Shown here: one piece after another, positions 43,326-48,673 of the stretch | Position numbering within the stretch: the first letter of the stretch is position 1 | Layout of the letters: each line of letters begins with the position of its first letter | DNA from: DTDX01 sp964608455 | GTDB taxonomy: Archaea; Thermoproteota; Bathyarchaeia; 40CM-2-53-6; DTDX01 | Length of the DNA stretch: 48,673 bases | NCBI GenBank assembly: GCA_964608455.1 | Contig: CAZSNM010000008.1 | Coordinates: forward strand, 1-48,673 | Reading direction: 5' to 3' | Notes under the pieces: generated by a model | Database searches by the model: none | Told to the model about the DNA's origin: nothing | Seen by the model: the letters and a program-made list of their open reading frames with translations, nothing else | Program-made: the position numbers and the translations under genes

Positions 43326-43634
43326 ATGGCTGATGTTTGCCCAGTTTGCGGCCTGCCTAAAGACCTTTGCGTTTGTGGCACAATCAGTATGGAACAGCAA
43401 GCTATTAAAATTCGCTTAGAAACTAGAAAATGGGGTAAACCAACTACAGTAATAGAAGGTTTAGATGGAAAAAGTGTTGATTTAAATCAATTAGCTGCTA
43501 AACTTAAAGCTGCTTGTGCTTGCGGTGGTACAACAAAAAATAATATGATTATTCTTCAAGGAAACCATAGAGAAAAAGTTAAAAAACTTTTAATTGAGCA
43601 AGGTTTTCCAGAATCTATAATTGAGCTTCATTAG
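43326..43634 (+). CDS. eif1: Translation initiation factor aIF1 (SUI1 family)
   Basis: This 102-residue SUI1-domain protein has an N-terminal cysteine-rich start (VCPVCGLPKDLCVCG), typical of archaeal aIF1. The core GLDGKSVDLNQLAAKLKAACACGGTTKNN and LQGNHREKVKKLLIEQGFP follow. It ensures correct start-codon choice by the small ribosomal subunit. A ggaggg site precedes the ATG. The stop codon is TAG. A small zinc-ribbon gene follows at once. Confidence 0.95.
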   Translation: MADVCPVCGLPKDLCVCGTISMEQQAIKIRLETRKWGKPTTVIEGLDGKSVDLNQLAAKLKAACACGGTTKNNMIILQGNHREKVKKLLIEQGFPESIIELH

Positions 43635-43638
43635 AAAA

Positions 43639-43869
43639 ATGAAGCGTTTTAATTTAGCCAGCATTATTGAAGCTTTTAAAAATTTGAAAAGATATAGAGG
43701 AATCTTACTTTGCCCTAGATGCGGAAGCTTTGAAATTGCAGCTTCTACACCATTTGATGGAGCTATTTTCCCCTGTAGATATGTATGTTTAAAATGTGGT
43801 TACTCAAATTTTTTATTTTTGGAGGTTTCAAGAAATGATTTAAAAAGGTTTGCTGAAGTTTTACCTTAA
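43639..43869 (+). CDS. Small zinc-ribbon protein after aIF1
   Basis: This protein of about 76 residues has two CxxC pairs (LLCPRCGSFEIAAST, YVCLKCGYSNFLFLEV) forming a zinc ribbon after a basic N-terminal helix. I chose the ATG at 43639; a TTG at 43621 would overlap aIF1 and add six residues. It lies 4 bases after aIF1, so it is likely co-translated and may work with ribosomes or tRNA. The family is not named with certainty. It overlaps the convergent minus-strand gene by 9 bases. Confidence 0.75.
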   Translation: MKRFNLASIIEAFKNLKRYRGILLCPRCGSFEIAASTPFDGAIFPCRYVCLKCGYSNFLFLEVSRNDLKRFAEVLP

Positions 43870-44112
43870 TTTTTTTCCGCATTTATCGCAATAATTAGCG
43901 TTTTTAGGAACATAGTTTTTGCAGCTATTGCATAATATATAATCATATTTTCCTGCGTTTAATTGTTGAGAACCATTAAATTGGGTGGATGCATGCGAAT
44001 GATTGGATGGTTGAGAAAATTGCGTTGAATAATCATATCGAGGAAGCTTTCCTGTTCTAAAAAAGTAGTTTAGTTCCCAATTAGCTTTAGCTAATCTTTC
44101 TTTTAAACCCAA
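43861..44112 (-). CDS. Zinc-ribbon protein with low-complexity middle
   Basis: This 83-residue protein has a charged N-terminal helix (LKERLAKANWELNYFFRTG), a Ser/Gln/Asn/His-rich middle (FSQPSNHSHASTQFNGSQQ) and a C-terminal zinc ribbon (ILCNSCKNYVPKNANYCDKCG). Similar short ribbons end many archaeal proteins of unknown role. No catalytic feature is present. Confidence 0.65.
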   Translation of the reverse strand: MGLKERLAKANWELNYFFRTGKLPRYDYSTQFSQPSNHSHASTQFNGSQQLNAGKYDYILCNSCKNYVPKNANYCDKCGKKLR

Positions 44113-44240
44113 TATATTTCACCTTTAAAGAAGTAGTGATGCATTTAGATTAAAAACTATTTTTAAAAATGGTTGAGATAAAAAACAGGTTTAAGATTAA
44201 AAAATTTATTTACTCTTTTAAACAGGTTAACGAATTTGAA

Positions 44241-44792
44241 TTATGGTTTAAACCATTTAAACATTAAATACTCGATTTTTTTTGATTTAACGCTTGAAGC
44301 TGCTATTATAAATTGTTTTCTAACCGTTGTAGCTAACCTTCCAGCTCTAACAATTTCAAAAGGACCCATTAAATCTTTTTTATCTCTAACTGAAATTATA
44401 AATGGTGCATGATCTATTCCAGGTCCATGCTCATAAACAGCAAAATCTGCTCCAAACTTTATTCCAGGTGTAACAACATAACCTTTACTTCTTAAATCTT
44501 TATAAACCATATAAGCCCTTTCAAATCCCTTATATGATTTGGATGCTAATTCAATTAAATCTTTTTTTTCAACAAGTTTACCTGTTTTTGCATTTATTAT
44601 TTCGATTTTATTTGTTTCAAGAAGATAAAGCCCCTCCATTAAATCTAATGTTAATGGCGCATTAAAATCTTGATTTGGTTTAGGTTTAGATATGCCGATA
44701 GGTTTTCCATAGAATCCAAGTCTATAAAGAGCCACTCCATCTTGAGGATTCCAAATTACTATTCTAGTGCCTAAAAGTTCACCTTGAATCAT
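44241..44792 (-). CDS. endA: tRNA-intron endonuclease
   Basis: EndA cuts introns from pre-tRNA at bulge-helix-bulge sites. The catalytic triad is visible as Tyr120 (FAVYEHGPG), His128 (IDHAPF) and Lys159 (TTVRKQFIIA), at nearly the same positions as in the Methanocaldococcus enzyme. At 183 residues it is the single-domain form that acts as a homotetramer, or as a heterotetramer with a second subunit. The N-terminal domain shows LYRLGFYGKPIGI. It is 14 bases downstream of the PhoU-like gene. Confidence 0.93.
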   Translation of the reverse strand: MIQGELLGTRIVIWNPQDGVALYRLGFYGKPIGISKPKPNQDFNAPLTLDLMEGLYLLETNKIEIINAKTGKLVEKKDLIELASKSYKGFERAYMVYKDLRSKGYVVTPGIKFGADFAVYEHGPGIDHAPFIISVRDKKDLMGPFEIVRAGRLATTVRKQFIIAASSVKSKKIEYLMFKWFKP

Positions 44793-44806
44793 TTTATCTC
44801 ACTTTT

Positions 44807-45478
44807 TTATGGTGATATAGCAATTAACCTTATTATATCAATTATGTTTATTCCAATATCCGATATATTTTCTATTCGCTCTATAATATCTCTTATTAAC
44901 AATAATACTGGGATTGGAAGTTGAGCTGAAAGCAATGTTAAATCCAATTTTCTACGGGCTAAATCTATTTCTTTTTCGCACTCCTCAACTCTATTTACCA
45001 TTTCTAAAGCCTTTCTATAATTAAAGTTTAATGAAAATATTGTTTCTCTTAATTTTATTGTCTCATCAAGAACCATAAAAGCAAATTTGGAAAGTTCATC
45101 TGCTTGATTTATTTTTATATTCCAATTCCCCTCCATAAAATTAATTAATCTATATCCTGCTGCTTCAGCATTATCTATAATTTTGCTAAATTCAAAAATT
45201 AAAGTTAAAAAAACCTCTTTTGAAGTCAAAAAGAATCCTGTTGAAGCCACTTCATCTATAATTCCCCTTTTCAATTTAATCGAATCATTTATTAGGTTTT
45301 GCATTTTTTCATAATGCTCCTTAGCTTCTTCCTTTCCATTTTTTGTTATGCAATCCACAATTAAACTTAATTCTCTTATAACATCTAAAATTAAGCGTGC
45401 ATAATCTTGACATAAATTTAAAAATCTTCTTTTTATAGCTTCCTCATTTTCTATAGGTAAAACCAAAGCTTTCACCAC
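44807..45478 (-). CDS. PhoU/DUF47-like helical protein
   Basis: This 223-residue protein is nearly all helical. Acidic pairs such as VEECEKEIDLARRKLD and DIIERIENISDIGINIID match the metal-binding motifs of PhoU/DUF47 proteins, which regulate phosphate uptake. No phosphate transporter is next to it. The start is a GTG. It lies between glyS and endA in the minus-strand operon. Confidence 0.65.
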   Translation of the reverse strand: MVKALVLPIENEEAIKRRFLNLCQDYARLILDVIRELSLIVDCITKNGKEEAKEHYEKMQNLINDSIKLKRGIIDEVASTGFFLTSKEVFLTLIFEFSKIIDNAEAAGYRLINFMEGNWNIKINQADELSKFAFMVLDETIKLRETIFSLNFNYRKALEMVNRVEECEKEIDLARRKLDLTLLSAQLPIPVLLLIRDIIERIENISDIGINIIDIIRLIAISP

Positions 45479-45533
45479 CGTTAAAATTCAACTTTAAAAT
45501 AATGTTAATAATACTTCTTCTTTTAAATGTTAA

Positions 45534-47258
45534 TTAATTCTTCATTTCTTCAAATAAAATTTCTCCATTAAAATACTTTTTTAATTTTTCTTCTATATCA
45601 ATTGTTTTAACTCTTATTTGCTTCCATGAATCTCTATCTCTTAAGGTTACAGTATCATCTTTTAATGTTTGTCGATCAACTGTAATTGCTATTGGCACAC
45701 CAACTTCATCAGCTCTAGCATATCGTCTACCAATAGATCCCTCTTCATCATAAAAAACATTAAAATTACAATTTAATAATTTAAGATAGATTTCCCAAGC
45801 TTTTCGTGTTAATTCCTCTTTTGAAACCAAAGGAAAAACTCCTATTTGTAATGGTGCCAAATCCTTAGGAATCTTCATAACAACTCTATCTTCAACTTTA
45901 AAGTAGGAATATTCCATTATAGCATAAATAAGTCTTTCAACACCAAAACTTGGTTCAACAACATGCGGAATAAATTTTTTTCCAGATTCTTTTATTTGTT
46001 TTTCAATTAATTGAATATGGATAGGATAAATTTTAAATTCTTTAACTTCAAAAAAACCTTTTTCTTTAAAGGATTTTTCAACTTCCTCTGGATTTAATGA
46101 AGGTAAAAGCCTAAATATTTTTTCAGCTTCATTTTTAAAAGTTTCTTTAATTGTTTTTGGATTAGGCTTAATAACTTTAACACTTTTTATTTCAGGAGTA
46201 GAATAAGCTTTAAACACTTTAAGATCAACTTTTGAGTAAGCTGCATGTCTGGATAAATCGTACTCTCCTCTATAAGCTAATCCAGCTGCCTCAACCCAAC
46301 CCCATCTTTCCAAAAATATTTCATGATCATATGTTTGAGTTGAATAATGCGCTCTTTCTTGAGGAAGCTTCTCTTTAAATCGTTGTTTTTCTTCAGGAAT
46401 TCCTATTTGAGAAAAAAATATTTTGGATAAAGCCATAAAATAGGCAAGCCACTCTGTTTTAATATAACCTTTTTCTAAAGCTTCAATAGGTGTTACTTCA
46501 ATTGGATTTTTTACTCCATTTAATCTAAGTTGCATAGGAAGCAACCTTAACTTTTCATTTTCAACTTTTGAAAGAAAATTGCATGATGGATTTTCAGGAT
46601 CAAAAAACAGTTCCAACTCCATTAATGTAAATTCTCTAAGCCTTATTGGACCTTGTCTTGGAGAAATTTCATTTCTTAAAGCTAATCCTATTTGAGCTAT
46701 ACCTAAAGGAAGCTTTTCTCTAGAAATTTCATAAAGCCTTTTAAAATTTATAAATATTCCTTGAGCTGTTTCAGGTCTAGCGTAACCAATAGCGTCACTA
46801 TATGGTCCAATATTAGTTTTAAACATTGTGGTAAAATACTCTGGTTCTGAAAGCTCTCCACCGCATTCTAAACATTTAACATTTCTTTCCTCTATAATTT
46901 TTTTAAGTTCCATTAAAGAAAGGTTTTCAGCTTCAATTCCAGTTGCTTCATTTATTAATTGATCAGCCCTATATTTTTTTCTGCATTTTAAGCATTCGAC
47001 CATAGGATCCTTAAAGTGCTCTAAATGACCTGAAGCTTCAAAAACTTTTGAAGGCATGATAATTGGTGTTAAAACTTCAATAAATCCATGAGCTTTAACA
47101 AATAATTTTCTCCATTTATCCTCTATTTTATGTTTTAACTCTACTCCTAAAGGGCCTAAATCTATAAAGCCTCCTGCACCACCATAAATTTCAAAGGATT
47201 GCCAAAAAAAGCCTCTGCGTTTTCCTAGCTCAACTAAAAGCTCATATTTATCATTCAA
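45534..47258 (-). CDS. glyS: Glycyl-tRNA synthetase
   Basis: This 574-residue class II synthetase is of the archaeal/eukaryotic dimeric type. Motif 1 region GPLGVELKHKIEDKWRK, motif 2 ALRNEISPRQGPIRLREFT and motif 3 PSFGVERLIYAIMEYSYF are present, with ETAQGIFINFKRL and a C-terminal anticodon-binding domain (GVFPLVSKEELTRKAWEIY). Cysteine pairs (VECLKCRKKY, VKCLECGGEL) form a zinc-binding insertion. It charges tRNA-Gly. Confidence 0.96.
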   Translation of the reverse strand: MNDKYELLVELGKRRGFFWQSFEIYGGAGGFIDLGPLGVELKHKIEDKWRKLFVKAHGFIEVLTPIIMPSKVFEASGHLEHFKDPMVECLKCRKKYRADQLINEATGIEAENLSLMELKKIIEERNVKCLECGGELSEPEYFTTMFKTNIGPYSDAIGYARPETAQGIFINFKRLYEISREKLPLGIAQIGLALRNEISPRQGPIRLREFTLMELELFFDPENPSCNFLSKVENEKLRLLPMQLRLNGVKNPIEVTPIEALEKGYIKTEWLAYFMALSKIFFSQIGIPEEKQRFKEKLPQERAHYSTQTYDHEIFLERWGWVEAAGLAYRGEYDLSRHAAYSKVDLKVFKAYSTPEIKSVKVIKPNPKTIKETFKNEAEKIFRLLPSLNPEEVEKSFKEKGFFEVKEFKIYPIHIQLIEKQIKESGKKFIPHVVEPSFGVERLIYAIMEYSYFKVEDRVVMKIPKDLAPLQIGVFPLVSKEELTRKAWEIYLKLLNCNFNVFYDEEGSIGRRYARADEVGVPIAITVDRQTLKDDTVTLRDRDSWKQIRVKTIDIEEKLKKYFNGEILFEEMKN

Positions 47259-47294
47259 AAAGCTTCCCCTTTTCGTAAAGGGTTTAAAATATTT

Positions 47295-47453
47295 TTATCT
47301 GGCTTTAACGTTTTTAACTATTGGTGGCCTCACCTTTTTTAAAATTCTATAACCGCAATATGGACATTTAATTTCAGGAATTATAAATAGCTGCTCAGCT
47401 GTTACTTTAGCTCTACATTTTAAGCATTCATAAATTATTCCTTTTTTCTCCAA
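47295..47453 (-). CDS. rpo12: RNA polymerase subunit Rpo12 (RpoP)
   Basis: A TTG start at 47451-47453 opens a 52-residue frame: MEKKGIIYECLKCRAKV, then IKCPYCGYRILKKVRPP and a basic tail IVKNVKAR. The CxxC pairs and the C-terminal RPP motif are the hallmark of archaeal Rpo12 (eukaryotic Rpb12). An agaggga site precedes it. It lies between cdc48 and glyS. The gene is short and easily missed. Confidence 0.93.
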   Translation of the reverse strand: MEKKGIIYECLKCRAKVTAEQLFIIPEIKCPYCGYRILKKVRPPIVKNVKAR

Positions 47454-47479
47454 TATTAAGTCCCTCTTTAAGCTTTACC

Positions 47480-48673
47480 TTAAATGTATATTGATTCAAA
47501 TTTTTTAGCCCATTCTTCATAACGCTCTAAGGTTGATTTGCTTGTTGGTTTAACTTTCTTTAAGGCTTCCTCAAAATGTTTCATAGAGATTTTAAAGTTT
47601 GGTTTTTCCCCTTCTTTTCCAGCGTTAGCTTTTAAATATTCTCTCATAGCTAGCATAGCTGCTTCTCTGCATACAGCTTCCAAATCTGCACCTACATAAT
47701 CTTCAGTTTTTTCAGCTAGTTCCTCAATTTTTACATCTTCGCTTAAAGGTTTCCCTCTTAAATGAACCTTTAAAATTTCAATTCTTGCTTTTTTATCTGG
47801 TGGCTTAACATAAATTAATCTATCGAATCTTCCAGGTCTTAAAAGAGCTGGATCTAAAATATCAGGTCTATTTGTTGCAGCTATAACTGTGACATTTCTT
47901 AATTCTTCTAAACCATCCATTTCCGTTAGCAATTGACTTATAACCCTTTCAGTAACATGAGAATCTCCATAACCTGAACCTCTTCTAGGTGCTAAAGCAT
48001 CTATTTCATCAAAAAATATTATTGAAGGCGCTGCTTGCTTAGCCTTTCTAAATGTTTCTCTAATTCCTCTTTCAGATTCTCCAACCCATTTAGATAAAAG
48101 CTCTGGACCTTTAACTGAAATAAAGTTTGCTTCACTTTCGGTTGCTACAGCTTTAGCCAATAGTGTTTTTCCTGTTCCAGGAGGTCCAAAAAGCAAAATG
48201 CCTTTAGGCGGTTTAATATTTGCATACTCAAATAATTCAGCATATTTTAATGGCCACTCAACTACTTCAATAAGCTCTTGTTTTACATCTTCTAAATCTC
48301 CTACATCACTCCATCTAACATTGGGTACTTCAACAAAAACTTCTCTCATGGCTGAAGGTTCAACATCTTTTAAAGCATCTAGAAAATCATTCATAGTAAC
48401 CTCAAGCTTCTCTAAAATTTTTGGTGGTAAAACTTTAGATTCTAAATCTATTTCTGGTAATATTCTTCTTAAAGCTCTCATAGCAGCTTCCTTGCATAAA
48501 GCTGCTAAATCTGCACCTACAAATCCATGCGTTACCTCAGCCAGCTTTTTTAAATTTACATCTTTAGCTAAGGGCATTCCTCTTGTATGAATTTGAAGAA
48601 TTTCTAATCTTCCTTTGCTATCTGGAACTCCTATTTCTATTTCTCTATCGAATCTTCCAGGTCTTCTTAAAGC
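47480..48673 (-). CDS. cdc48: CDC48/VAT-type AAA ATPase, C-terminal part (partial)
   Basis: The reading frame runs off the right edge of the window: it continues upstream of the internal Met at 48577 as ALRRPGRFDREIEIGVP. This is the end of the first AAA domain. The second AAA domain is complete: linker PNVRWSDVGDLEDVKQEL, Walker A GILLFGPPGTGKTLLAKA, Walker B SIIFFDEIDALAP and the arginine-finger region ALLRPGRFDRLIYV. It is the archaeal p97/VAT unfoldase that works with the proteasome. Its N-domain lies outside the window. Confidence 0.96.
   Translation of the reverse strand, partial: ALRRPGRFDREIEIGVPDSKGRLEILQIHTRGMPLAKDVNLKKLAEVTHGFVGADLAALCKEAAMRALRRILPEIDLESKVLPPKILEKLEVTMNDFLDALKDVEPSAMREVFVEVPNVRWSDVGDLEDVKQELIEVVEWPLKYAELFEYANIKPPKGILLFGPPGTGKTLLAKAVATESEANFISVKGPELLSKWVGESERGIRETFRKAKQAAPSIIFFDEIDALAPRRGSGYGDSHVTERVISQLLTEMDGLEELRNVTVIAATNRPDILDPALLRPGRFDRLIYVKPPDKKARIEILKVHLRGKPLSEDVKIEELAEKTEDYVGADLEAVCREAAMLAMREYLKANAGKEGEKPNFKISMKHFEEALKKVKPTSKSTLERYEEWAKKFESIYI

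Noticed and set aside
1..48673. CRISPR arrays, rRNA, tRNA, prophage or defence islands
   Set aside because: No regularly spaced repeats, no RNA gene signatures and no phage or defence proteins were seen.

Overview
The window is an AT-rich archaeal scaffold segment with one 100-base assembly gap (42010-42109). The archaeal assignment rests on TFB, TFE, aIF1, ribosomal protein eS1, Rpo12, Trm56, tRNA-intron endonuclease, archaeal glycyl-tRNA synthetase, CDC48, MBF1 and pantoate kinase. CODH/ACS subunits, a FANCM-type Hef helicase and a bacterial-type PurH suggest a TACK-group anaerobe, perhaps Bathyarchaeia-like. That placement is inference only. TTG is a frequent start codon, even for core genes.

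Layout. 1-1000: remnant of a cell-surface protein with Ig-like domains, carrying several frameshifts and a nonsense codon. 1000-10100: flavodoxin, then a de novo purine cluster (PurH split into two genes, FolD, a PfkB kinase, an EhaR-like HAD protein, a long PurN-like formyltransferase, PurD, PurF); the minus-strand genes from purF to the HAD gene are packed as one operon. 10200-13500: a CooC-type ATPase divergent from the delta and gamma subunits of acetyl-CoA decarbonylase/synthase, the corrinoid/methyl branch of the Wood-Ljungdahl pathway. 13500-15550: tungstate-type ABC transporter genes tupC and tupB without a binding protein, preceded by a decayed membrane ORF. 15700-23900: information-processing and housekeeping genes (HExxH protein, eS1, GlmU-like enzyme, YchF/OLA1 GTPase, Hef helicase, PUA protein, homoserine kinase, MBF1).

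23900-26400 is an accessory island with higher GC, long non-coding stretches, a peroxiredoxin-like protein, an SDR and what looks like the relic of an IS200/IS605 (TnpB) right end. 26400-37500 returns to core genes: Trm56-TFE-HD, pantoate kinase with an ECF-type S component, YjbQ, a methyltransferase, a gamma-carbonic anhydrase, a phosphoesterase, a Nudix protein, a nitrilase, a ferredoxin/Cys-protein pair and an aminotransferase.

37600-41510 is a thiamine salvage operon (thiW, an unassigned P-loop protein, an NCS1 permease, thiD-thiN) under a well-conserved TPP riboswitch. It is the clearest regulatory system in the window, and the P-loop protein is its most interesting unknown. 42100-48673: TFB, aIF1 with a possible leader peptide, zinc-ribbon proteins, EndA, a PhoU-like protein, GlyS, Rpo12 and the partial CDC48. 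I found no tRNA, rRNA, CRISPR array, intact transposon or phage module.
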